16,093 bases of DNA from Mageeibacillus sp. UBA3708 (GTDB taxonomy: Bacteria > Bacillota > Clostridia > Saccharofermentanales > Saccharofermentanaceae), in NCBI GenBank assembly GCA_002371375.1, contig DFIB01000229.1:1-16093 (forward strand), in the 5' to 3' direction. The position numbers and the translations under genes are program-made. Position 1 is the stretch's first letter, and each line of letters starts with the position of its first letter. This document shows positions 7,253 through 13,980 of the stretch, piece after piece. The notes below the pieces were generated by a model. That model made no database searches. It saw only the letters and a list, made by a program, of their open reading frames with translations, and was not told the origin of the DNA.

Positions 7253-8480
7253 TTGGACCTCCGCTGATTCTCTTTGCACATTTACTCATAACGATAAGAC
7301 CGATTACCGTATTCTCGATGATGACAAAGATCACACCGAACAGCGATACTTCGGACATTAATATATCTCTGATAAGAACAATGGTGTTGTGAACGGGTAT
7401 CGCGTACTCGAGCCCGATCGGTGCCCAGTACACGAACATCCTGATAAAAAAGCCTATTACGAGCAGCAGCAATACCATCTGGAGATTAGCCGTCGTATCC
7501 TCGAACTTATCCAGGGTAAGAGCTACTATAAAGCAGAAAGCTGTCAGCACAAAAACACATGCAGGTATTGATACTATCAGATACAGAAGCTGATCAGGCA
7601 TCAGCAGCAGCCCGAAAGGGAGGAGCGACCCCACGTCATTGCTCCTGTTGAGCCACGATGACAAAAACAGAAAGAAGAACGTCACAAGAGATGAGCCCGT
7701 TACCAGTATGTTGACTGCAAGAGCCTTGCCGGCAAGCAGTTTGCTGGGATGCACCGGAGTCATTATCAGCTTGTTCAGGAATCCTCTGTTCTTCTCCATC
7801 GCGATCATGTCAAGTGTCAGCGAATAGACACAATAGTACATCAGGACCATCATTATCCCGGGGATGACCCGCGAAGCCTGCGTATTTGCCTGCGATCTGT
7901 GATCGAGTATCTTTGTGATGGGATTGAAATCATCCACCGTGAAAGATCCCTCGCTGTACGACTCATATCCGGAGCAGTATTTGTCCTTCAAGTAGGACAG
8001 ATAAGAGTTCCCGACATCATTAAGCAGCTGCGTTGCCTTGGAAACTGACGTGATCTTCGCTGAATCATACGATACGGTCATGAATGCATCCGGCTCGGAA
8101 TTGACGCCGTTCTCATAAAGGTCAACGTATTTCCTCTTCACGGCCTCATCGAAAGGCACGCCTGATCCGGTGGTGAATTCAAGGATGAGATCCCCGTTCT
8201 TGACAGCATCGTATTCATTCCCCGGTATTCCGTCGCGGTATTGATAGGAGAAAAGATCATCCATCTTGCCGTCAAACTCCCTGAAACTGTCAGGTGCATT
8301 AAGGACGATCACTCTCGCCGAACCGAAAGACCCGGTCGTCAGATAATTGAGGAGCTTGGGGAACAGGCTGATCGCTCCTACCATGACGGCGGCAGGAATG
8401 AGAAAGATGGCAAGAGTCTTCTGCCAGCTCGACAATATCTTACTTATCTCCCACTTAAGAATGGTGATTACATGACGCAC
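7212..8480 (-). CDS. ABC-2 type transporter permease (NatB-like)
   Basis: This 422-residue membrane protein is the first gene of the ABC operon. It has TM1 at about 22-45, a hydrophilic extracytoplasmic domain at about 50-205, and five or so TM helices from about 206 to 398. The cytoplasmic loop EKNRGFLNKLIMTPVHPSKLLAGK-like segment (229-252) is typical of ABC-2 exporters. The motif VIVLNAPDSFREF (57-69) closely matches VICVNAPQKFKEY in the second permease, so the two are probably paralogous partners. The start is a GTG at 8480; the nearest SD-like AGAGAGG is about 12 bases upstream, longer than usual, but no better in-frame start exists. The last 41 bases overlap the ATPase gene. Confidence 0.88.
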   Translation of the reverse strand: MRHVITILKWEISKILSSWQKTLAIFLIPAAVMVGAISLFPKLLNYLTTGSFGSARVIVLNAPDSFREFDGKMDDLFSYQYRDGIPGNEYDAVKNGDLILEFTTGSGVPFDEAVKRKYVDLYENGVNSEPDAFMTVSYDSAKITSVSKATQLLNDVGNSYLSYLKDKYCSGYESYSEGSFTVDDFNPITKILDHRSQANTQASRVIPGIMMVLMYYCVYSLTLDMIAMEKNRGFLNKLIMTPVHPSKLLAGKALAVNILVTGSSLVTFFFLFLSSWLNRSNDVGSLLPFGLLLMPDQLLYLIVSIPACVFVLTAFCFIVALTLDKFEDTTANLQMVLLLLVIGFFIRMFVYWAPIGLEYAIPVHNTIVLIRDILMSEVSLFGVIFVIIENTVIGLIVMSKCAKRISGGPNDRSNKRQKKIFN

Positions 8481-8493
8481 GAACCACGGGTTC

Positions 8494-8534
8494 CTCTCTA
8501 AAATACTATATTAACTATTATACTAGATAGAGAG
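8494..8534. promoter_or_regulatory. Inverted repeat over the ABC-operon promoter; operator or leader hairpin candidate
   Basis: CTCTCTA (8494-8500) and TAGAGAG (8528-8534) are perfect 7-base inverted arms separated by 27 AT-rich bases. The interval includes a minus-strand TATAAT (8522 to 8517). The left arm, read on the minus strand, is the SD-like region of the first permease gene. The repeat could bind a repressor or could pair in the leader RNA and mask the ribosome site. Neither can be decided from the sequence. Confidence 0.4.
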
Positions 8535-8538
8535 TCCC

Positions 8539-8567
8539 AATATAATCTCCAATCCGAAATATTACAA
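8539..8567 (-). promoter_or_regulatory. Candidate promoter of the ABC operon
   Basis: On the minus strand there is a -35-like TTGTAA (8567-8562), a 17-base spacer and a -10-like TATATT (8544-8539). These match the sigma-A consensus at 4/6 and 5/6. A start near 8532 would give a leader of about 50 bases before the GTG at 8480. A second, perfect TATAAT at 8522-8517 lacks a good -35. Confidence 0.45.
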
Positions 8568-8590
8568 TTTGCAAATAAGGGGATTAATAC

Positions 8591-8619
8591 TAAACAAATG
8601 TTCAAATCCATGCTATAAT
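8591..8619 (+). promoter_or_regulatory. Promoter of the rpsF operon
   Basis: There is a -35-like TAAACA (8591-8596), a 17-base spacer and a -10 TATAAT (8614-8619) extended by TGC directly upstream (TGCTATAAT). Transcription would start near 8626, leaving a leader of about 140 bases before rpsF. That is long enough for the regulatory RNA described at 8695-8742. Confidence 0.75.
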
Positions 8620-8694
8620 CACAACGTAAGTTTAATTTGGATGCTGACAATAACGTAACTTGAATTGAGATGATATCTGTGTTATCCTTTATTG

Positions 8695-8742
8695 CACTGC
8701 GTCTGCGCAGTGTTCCTTGCTCGTCACACCGATGGCGGGCCG
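8695..8742 (+). promoter_or_regulatory. rpsF leader RNA, candidate S6:S18-binding autoregulatory element
   Basis: Two hairpins are visible in the rpsF 5' leader. The first pairs CACTGCG (8695-8701) with CGCAGTG (8706-8712) around TCTG. The second pairs 8719-8726 (GCTCGTCA) with 8733-8740 (TGGCGGGC), with two wobbles, and presents CACCGA in its loop. The segment ACACCGATGGCG resembles the S18-binding stretch of 16S rRNA near helix 23 (ACACCRGTGGCG-like). Known rpsF leaders bind the S6:S18 complex through a CCG trinucleotide in a similar mimic, so autoregulation of rpsF-ssb-rpsR is likely. The folding was done by eye. Confidence 0.65.
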
Positions 8743-8768
8743 ATAAGTCCGGAAGGAGGTAAAGTAAC

Positions 8769-9056
8769 ATGGCTAACAATTATCGTGCTGTAGTAGTCCT
8801 CAACCCCTCATTGGGAGATGAAGGGATTGCTGCTCTGACAGATTCCATCAAGGCCAAGGTTGAATCATCCGCTACGATCGATGCTTTCGATACGATCGGT
8901 ATGAAGGAACTGGCTTATGAGATCAACGATCAGAGAAGCGGATACTACGTTCAGATCAATTTCACAGCCGAAGGTGATTTCCCGAGCGAGTTCGAGCGTG
9001 TACTCAATATCACTGACGGCGTTCTTCGTTACCTTGTTGTCCGCATTGGTGAGTAA
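8769..9056 (+). CDS. rpsF: 30S ribosomal protein S6
   Basis: This 95-residue protein is full length for the family. The N-terminal strand NNYRAVVVLNPSL, the central GMKELAYEINDQRSGYYVQINF segment and the C-terminal ITDGVLRYLVVRI are typical S6. It binds 16S rRNA in the platform of the small subunit as a pair with S18, which is encoded two genes downstream. The ATG at 8769 follows GGAAGGAGG at about nine bases. It is first in the rpsF-ssb-rpsR operon, 27 bases ahead of ssb, and is preceded by a leader that looks autoregulatory. Confidence 0.97.
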   Translation: MANNYRAVVVLNPSLGDEGIAALTDSIKAKVESSATIDAFDTIGMKELAYEINDQRSGYYVQINFTAEGDFPSEFERVLNITDGVLRYLVVRIGE

Positions 9057-9083
9057 TTCACAGTAAGACAAGGAAGGTACAAG

Positions 9084-9557
9084 ATGAACAAAGTATTACT
9101 CGTAGGAAGATTAACAAAAGACCCTGAATCGAAGATGACCACAAGTCAGGTGAACTTCGTGAACTTCACGATCGCTGTCGACCGCAGGTTCAAGGATTCC
9201 AACGGACAGAGACAGGCTGATTTCATCAATTGTGTGGCATGGCGCCAGACAGCATCATTCATCAGCCAGTATTTCCACAAGGGATCCAGGATCGGGATCG
9301 TCGGAAGCCTTCAGACAAGAAGCTACGACGGCAACGACGGTCAGAAGAGATTTGTGACCGAAGTTCTGGTGGATGAGGCAGAATTTGTCGAATCGGCAGG
9401 TAACAAGAATTCCGCCCCTATTCCTGACGTACAGCAGCCTGCAGCAGGTTCAGTTGCTGCAAGTGCACCCACCGCTCCGTTGAAGCCTATCGACGCAGAT
9501 TACGGCGATGATGCATTTGGCACAGGCGATGGTGGTACTCTTCCGTTCGAACTTTAA
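9084..9557 (+). CDS. ssb: Single-stranded DNA-binding protein
   Basis: The 157-residue protein starts [15 protein letters not shown], and residues 1 to about 110 form the OB fold that coats single-stranded DNA as a tetramer. [21 protein letters not shown] and [12 protein letters not shown] are classic SSB signatures. A flexible Ala/Pro-rich linker follows. The C-terminal tip ends [17 protein letters not shown]. In most bacteria the tip ends in DDDxPF with Phe as the last residue; here two residues follow Phe and the acids are further upstream. The ATG at 9084 has AAGGAAGG a few bases upstream. Its place between rpsF and rpsR is the standard Firmicutes order. Confidence 0.97.
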   Translation: MNKVLLVGRLTKDPESKMTTSQVNFVNFTIAVDRRFKDSNGQRQADFINCVAWRQTASFISQYFHKGSRIGIVGSLQTRSYDGNDGQKRFVTEVLVDEAEFVESAGNKNSAPIPDVQQPAAGSVAASAPTAPLKPIDADYGDDAFGTGDGGTLPFEL

Positions 9558-9574
9558 TCAAAGGAGATTACAAA

Positions 9575-9844
9575 ATGGCAGAGAACAGAGCACCTAAGAC
9601 CGGCAGAGAATTCTCCGGCAATATGAGACAAAGACGTTCGCGCAGGAAGGTTTGCAATTTCTGCTCCAGCAAGGTTGAGACGATCGACTTCATGGATCAG
9701 GCTAATCTCAAGAAGTACATTACAGAGAATGGTAAGGTACTCCCCAAGAGAATGACAGGCACATGTGCTAAGCATCAGCGTGAGCTTACAACGGCGATCA
9801 AGCGCGCTCGCCAGCTTGCCCTTCTTCCTTATACTGCAGAATAA
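9575..9844 (+). CDS. rpsR: 30S ribosomal protein S18, zinc-binding form
   Basis: This 89-residue protein has the basic core [14 protein letters not shown] and the [26 protein letters not shown] signature of S18. C27, C30, C64 and H67 form the set expected for the zinc-containing (C+) variant. It assembles with S6 on the 16S rRNA platform. AAAGGAG lies about eight bases before the ATG at 9575, 17 bases after the ssb stop. An intrinsic terminator follows 47 bases after the stop codon. Confidence 0.97.
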   Translation: MAENRAPKTGREFSGNMRQRRSRRKVCNFCSSKVETIDFMDQANLKKYITENGKVLPKRMTGTCAKHQRELTTAIKRARQLALLPYTAE

Positions 9845-9891
9845 TCAAGGCAGATGGAAGAATTGCTTTGAACGTTTAAGTTAGAGCATCA

Positions 9892-9931
9892 GGCAGCTTC
9901 CGGGCTATCAGACGGGAGCTGCCTTTTATTT
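9892..9931 (+). terminator. Intrinsic terminator between rpsR and rplI
   Basis: A 10-bp stem pairs 9892-9901 (GGCAGCTTCC) with 9914-9923 (GGGAGCTGCC), with one T-G wobble and a 12-base loop, followed by TTTTATTT (9924-9931). It separates rpsF-ssb-rpsR from rplI-dnaB. No convincing promoter for rplI was found in 9845-9956, so the downstream genes may rely on read-through or on a promoter too weak to recognise by eye. Confidence 0.88.
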
Positions 9932-9956
9932 ACAGTTTTATCGGAGGTATAAGTGT

Positions 9957-10400
9957 ATGCAGGTAATATTGTTGAGTGATGTCAAAGGACTCGGTAAGGC
10001 AAATGATGTCGTAAATGTCAGTGACGGCTACGCCAGGAATTTTCTGTTCAAGAAGAAGCTTGCAAAAGAGACTACTGCCTCCAACCTCAATGAAGTCAAG
10101 CTCCAGACAGGCGCCAAGGCAGAGCATGAGAGAAGAGCCCTTGCTGCTGCTCAGGAACTTAAGGGCAAGCTTGACGGACAGACATTCACGATCAAGGCGA
10201 AGGGCGGCGAAGGCGGCAAGCTCTACGGAGCGGTAACGGCAGCTGATATTGCCGATGCTCTCACCGCCGCAGGCTTTGATACAGACAAGAAGCAGGTGGT
10301 GCTGTCAGGTCCCATCAAAGCAGCTGGAGTCTTCTCCGCAAGGATCAAGCTCCACCCCAAGGTATCTGCAGAAGTTAATGTAGACGTTACCACGGTGTGA
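9957..10400 (+). CDS. rplI: 50S ribosomal protein L9
   Basis: This 147-residue protein is close to the usual 148-149. The N-terminal rRNA-binding domain has the typical [20 protein letters not shown] segment. A connecting helix (about 42-75) leads to a C-terminal domain containing [21 protein letters not shown]9 sits on the large subunit near the L1 stalk. GGAGG lies nine bases before the ATG at 9957. The stop is only four bases before dnaB, so the two are translationally linked, as in many Firmicutes. Confidence 0.97.
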   Translation: MQVILLSDVKGLGKANDVVNVSDGYARNFLFKKKLAKETTASNLNEVKLQTGAKAEHERRALAAAQELKGKLDGQTFTIKAKGGEGGKLYGAVTAADIADALTAAGFDTDKKQVVLSGPIKAAGVFSARIKLHPKVSAEVNVDVTTV

Positions 10401-10404
10401 TCCT

Positions 10405-11982
10405 ATGGATGACAGGGTATATGAAGACAATCTCATAGATCCGACTCCCGTTCCGAATGTGGATGTAGACAGCGAGCGTGCCGTTCTCTGTCTGTGCATG
10501 TCACATGACAAGGCACTTGAGAAGAGTGCAAAGAACCTGACGAAGGATGATTTCTCCGACAGCAGGAATCAGGTGATCTTCGAGCACATCATGTCAATGT
10601 ACATGGAGAGCCGTAAGATCGACAGATATACTATAGCCGATTATCTGGAGGATAACGGCAGGATCAACGCGGCCGGTACAAGAGAATACCTTTACGGTAT
10701 TGCGGATATGGTCGCGGTACAGCTTAATATTGATGATTATATCGGAAGCGTTGTTGAGAAGAGCAGACTGCGCAAGATCAACATGGCTTTCACAAGATTC
10801 GCACAGTTGTCTGCATCAGGAAGGCAGCGTGCGGATTCAATAATAGATGAGTCAGTAACTGAATTGTCCTCCATGAGGAGAGAGGACGATACGGTCGGCT
10901 TTGAGAAGCTTGACAAGATCGTGAAGGACACCCTTAATTACATCAAGGATGTCGCCAGCGGCAAAGTCAAGAAGAGCGTCAACACCGGCTTCCTGAAGCT
11001 GGATAAGAAGATGGGGGGAATGGCCCCCGGTTCGCTTAACATAATCGCTGCAAGACCCGGTATGGGTAAGACAGCCTTCGCGATCAATATCGCGACCAAT
11101 GTTGCGACGATGTACGGATATCCCGTTAATATATTCTCTCTCGAGATGAGCAAGGCCGAGATCGGCAACAGAGTCCTGGCGGCGCGCACGAAGGCAACTG
11201 CCAGAGATCTTCAGTCGGCGAACGTAAGCCAGGAGGTGCAGGATCAGATCCTCAGCGCGATCAAGGATCTTCAGGATCTCAAGATCTATGTTGATGACAC
11301 ATCGAATGTTACTCCCGTGACCATGCTATCCAAGCTCAAGGAGCTTAAGGCTTCGGGCAAGATAGGTCTGGTAATAGTCGATTATATCCAGCTTATGGGT
11401 GCAGGAACGAACAGGGCAGGGGCGAACAGACAGTCGGAGATCGCGGATATCTCCAGATCGCTGAAGCTGATGGCCAAGGAGATGGAGGTCCCGGTCATAG
11501 CACTGTCGCAGCTGTCCAGAGGCGCTGAACAGAGGACCGATCATACGCCGATGCTCTCTGACTTGAGGGATTCAGGTGCGATCGAGCAGGATGCCGACAC
11601 GGTTATCTTCATCGACCGTCCCGATTACTATAACAAAGACAAGAGCGAAGAGAAGCAGGAGATCAATGATGCCAATATCATCCTTGCCAAGAACCGTAAG
11701 GGTGAGACCGGTGTGGTCAAGCTCAAATGGTGGGGCAGAAGGACCATGTTCTTCGAACCGGATGAGAACGGCAATCAGGAGGAACCGAATGCCAGGCAGT
11801 CCGCGTATACAAGGACTACGGACGGTGATTCTGCTTCTGCCAGTTACACATTTGAGCAGGATGATTATGCCGAGGGGGCGTACGAGCCGCCGGAAGAGCC
11901 GGAATATAATGGTGAGAATCCAGATAATGATGATTTCTTTAACGACAGCAACGACGGCTTCCCTGAAGGAATGATGGACTGA
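10405..11982 (+). CDS. dnaB: Replicative DNA helicase DnaB
   Basis: This 525-residue ring helicase unwinds DNA at the replication fork (the orthologue is named dnaC in Bacillus). The N-terminal helical domain (about 17-125) starts PNVDVDSERAVL. The RecA-like domain holds Walker A ARPGMGKT (216-223), catalytic E247 in SLEMSK, Walker B VIVDYIQL with D326, the SQLSRGAEQR segment (368-377), the LSDLRDSGAIEQDAD segment (384-398), and K429/R431 in the arginine-finger region AKNRKGETG. Residues after about 455 form an unusually long, acidic, low-complexity tail (about 70 residues) of unknown role. There is no strong SD and the gap to rplI is four bases, so translation is probably coupled. The tilS gene follows after three bases. 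Confidence 0.96.
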   Translation: MDDRVYEDNLIDPTPVPNVDVDSERAVLCLCMSHDKALEKSAKNLTKDDFSDSRNQVIFEHIMSMYMESRKIDRYTIADYLEDNGRINAAGTREYLYGIADMVAVQLNIDDYIGSVVEKSRLRKINMAFTRFAQLSASGRQRADSIIDESVTELSSMRREDDTVGFEKLDKIVKDTLNYIKDVASGKVKKSVNTGFLKLDKKMGGMAPGSLNIIAARPGMGKTAFAINIATNVATMYGYPVNIFSLEMSKAEIGNRVLAARTKATARDLQSANVSQEVQDQILSAIKDLQDLKIYVDDTSNVTPVTMLSKLKELKASGKIGLVIVDYIQLMGAGTNRAGANRQSEIADISRSLKLMAKEMEVPVIALSQLSRGAEQRTDHTPMLSDLRDSGAIEQDADTVIFIDRPDYYNKDKSEEKQEINDANIILAKNRKGETGVVKLKWWGRRTMFFEPDENGNQEEPNARQSAYTRTTDGDSASASYTFEQDDYAEGAYEPPEEPEYNGENPDNDDFFNDSNDGFPEGMMD

Positions 11983-11985
11983 TCT

Positions 11986-13455
11986 ATGGATCTGCCTTCC
12001 AGGGTTTTGGCTTATTGCCGTGAGAATGAACTTCTCGATTATGACGGTGTGATCGTCGGACTGTCCGGCGGACCTGATTCGGTGGCTTTGCTGAAGGTAT
12101 TATTGTCATTTCAGAAGAGCGGTGACTACAAGGGCCGGATATGTGCGCTTCATGTTAATCATAATCTGAGACCGGGAGACTGCGACGCGGATGAAGCTTT
12201 TGTAAGGAAGCTTTGCGGGGAAGAGGGAGTATTGCTCAGATGCGTAAGCGCTGATGTTGCCCGGGAAGCAGCAAGGACAGGCAGAACCGTTGAAGAGGCG
12301 GGAAGGATAGTAAGATACCGGGCTTTCGGGGAGTTCAGGGCGGAACTGGAGACAGACGGATCGGAGTATGTGATCGCTACGGCTCATCACGGCGATGATC
12401 TGGCAGAGACTTTCCTGATGAACCTTTTCAGAGGGTCGGGGCTCGAAGGCCTTACCGGGATCAAGGCCAAGGCAGGCGACATCATAAGACCATTCCTTTG
12501 CGTAACAAAGCAGGAGATAATCGAGTTCCTCGGCGGAAGTGAATATTGTGTTGATATAACCAACAGCGAGCTCGATCACACCCGCAATATCTGGCGCAAT
12601 AGGATAATCCCGCAGATCGCGGAGGTGGCTGTCAAGAATCCAGAACAGGCGATCAGAGATACGTCGGGACTTCTGGCGGTCGATTCGGATTATATTGCAT
12701 CCGAGACATATAAGGCTTTCGACAGGCTGAAGATATGCCCGGGCAAGGAAATGACACTTGACGCGGCAGGTCTCCGTGAGTGTCATGAAGCGGTAAGATC
12801 ACGTGTTATAAGGCATCTGTTCCTGTATGTTGCGGGGACTCTCAAGGATTTTGAGTATGTGAATCTGAGAAGTGCCGAGGAGGTGCTGGAGTCGGACGTT
12901 CCGGTGACGGCGGCAATGCCGTGGGGGATAGTCTGCTTTAAGAGGAACGGGCTGTTCGGATTTGTTAAGAGTGAGAGAATGGATGCCATGATGACTGCCA
13001 TTGTATCCGGAATGGGCTTTGTCCTATCAGACCAAAGATTTGACATAAGGATCGGTCCGGATGAATTGAAGGACGGTTTTACAGCAAAAATACCTAATTC
13101 ATGTATTCAAATAAGGGCAAGGATAATTGAGAATTGTGATGAGTTGGAGTATAATGATAAATCGTGGTTTTGCCCGATAGACATGATATCGGGAGATATC
13201 GTGGTCAGGAATGATCTGGGAAGCCTGAAGTTTGCCAAGGCAGGCGGATCGGGGTCCAAGCAGATAAGCCGTCTGCTTACCGATCTTAAGGTGCCGGGGC
13301 AGGTCAGGAGTAAGGTTACGGGGGTCATGGCAGGTGATACTGTCTGCTATATTCCCGGGGCAGGACACGGAAGAGGATTTGTTAGCAGATTATCCAGGGA
13401 ACGCTGTGCGTCTTCCTGCGATAAGGTCCTGGAGATCAGGTTTGACGAGGTATGA
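11986..13455 (+). CDS. tilS: tRNA(Ile)-lysidine synthetase
   Basis: This 489-residue enzyme converts C34 of tRNA-Ile(CAU) to lysidine using ATP and lysine, so that it reads AUA. The PP-loop SGGPDS (27-32), HVNHNLR (56-62) and the ATAHHGDDLAETFLMNLFRGSG segment (131-152) are clear TilS signatures. The C-terminal domain (about 400-480) has GSKQISRLLTDLKVP, matching the TilS C-terminal tRNA-binding region. The ATG at 11986 lies three bases after the dnaB stop with no strong SD, suggesting coupling. It precedes hpt and ftsH, its common neighbours in Firmicutes. Confidence 0.95.
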   Translation: MDLPSRVLAYCRENELLDYDGVIVGLSGGPDSVALLKVLLSFQKSGDYKGRICALHVNHNLRPGDCDADEAFVRKLCGEEGVLLRCVSADVAREAARTGRTVEEAGRIVRYRAFGEFRAELETDGSEYVIATAHHGDDLAETFLMNLFRGSGLEGLTGIKAKAGDIIRPFLCVTKQEIIEFLGGSEYCVDITNSELDHTRNIWRNRIIPQIAEVAVKNPEQAIRDTSGLLAVDSDYIASETYKAFDRLKICPGKEMTLDAAGLRECHEAVRSRVIRHLFLYVAGTLKDFEYVNLRSAEEVLESDVPVTAAMPWGIVCFKRNGLFGFVKSERMDAMMTAIVSGMGFVLSDQRFDIRIGPDELKDGFTAKIPNSCIQIRARIIENCDELEYNDKSWFCPIDMISGDIVVRNDLGSLKFAKAGGSGSKQISRLLTDLKVPGQVRSKVTGVMAGDTVCYIPGAGHGRGFVSRLSRERCASSCDKVLEIRFDEV

Positions 13456-13458
13456 TGT

Positions 13459-13977
13459 ATGGCTGTTGATACTTCTGAAGTGATGATCACACAAGAGCAG
13501 ATCGAGAAGATGCTTGAAGACGTCTCCTCACGCATTAACCGCGATTACGAGGGCAAAGAGCTTATCGTCATCGGGATCTTGACAGGGGCTTATATTTTTA
13601 CGGCAGATCTGACCAGACGCCTTAACATGCCGGTCAATGTTGATTTTATGCAGGTATCAAGCTATGTCGGCACTGAGTCGACAGGCGAGCTTAAGATCAG
13701 GAAGGACCTGACGGTTGACGTCAAAGGCAAGGATGTTCTCGTAGTCGAGGATATCATAGATACCGGGCGTACACTGGCGCTGCTGAAGGATGTGCTTTAC
13801 AAAAGAGGAGCAAAGTCAGTAAAGCTTTGCGCAGCTTTTGATAAGCCGGACAGAAGAGTTAATGATCTGGTGCCGGATTATTGCGGCATCGTTATTCCCG
13901 ACGAGTTCATCGTCGGCTACGGACTGGACCTTGACGGACAGTTCAGGAACTATAAAGACGTTAGGATTGTGAGGTAG
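13459..13977 (+). CDS. hpt: Hypoxanthine (guanine) phosphoribosyltransferase
   Basis: This 172-residue purine salvage enzyme makes IMP or GMP from hypoxanthine or guanine and PRPP. It shows LTGAY (41-45), the flexible catalytic loop around SSY (67-69), the PRPP motif VLVVEDIIDTGRTL (93-106, with E97, D98 and D101), base-binding K129 in FDKPDRR, and PDEFIVGYGLDLDGQFRNY near the C-terminus. GAGG lies eight bases before the ATG at 13459, inside the tilS end; the gap to tilS is three bases. In Bacillus the homologue is reported to work with TilS in activating ftsH transcription, which may bear on this gene order. Confidence 0.96.
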   Translation: MAVDTSEVMITQEQIEKMLEDVSSRINRDYEGKELIVIGILTGAYIFTADLTRRLNMPVNVDFMQVSSYVGTESTGELKIRKDLTVDVKGKDVLVVEDIIDTGRTLALLKDVLYKRGAKSVKLCAAFDKPDRRVNDLVPDYCGIVIPDEFIVGYGLDLDGQFRNYKDVRIVR

Positions 13978-13980
13978 CAG

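Noticed and set aside
8498..8779. Minus-strand open frame across the divergent promoter region
   Set aside because: It would run through the rpsF promoter and leader, has no SD, and its translation shows no family signature.
12106..12786. 226-codon minus-strand frame inside tilS
   Set aside because: It is antisense to the conserved TilS PP-loop domain; no ribosome site or recognisable protein family is seen.
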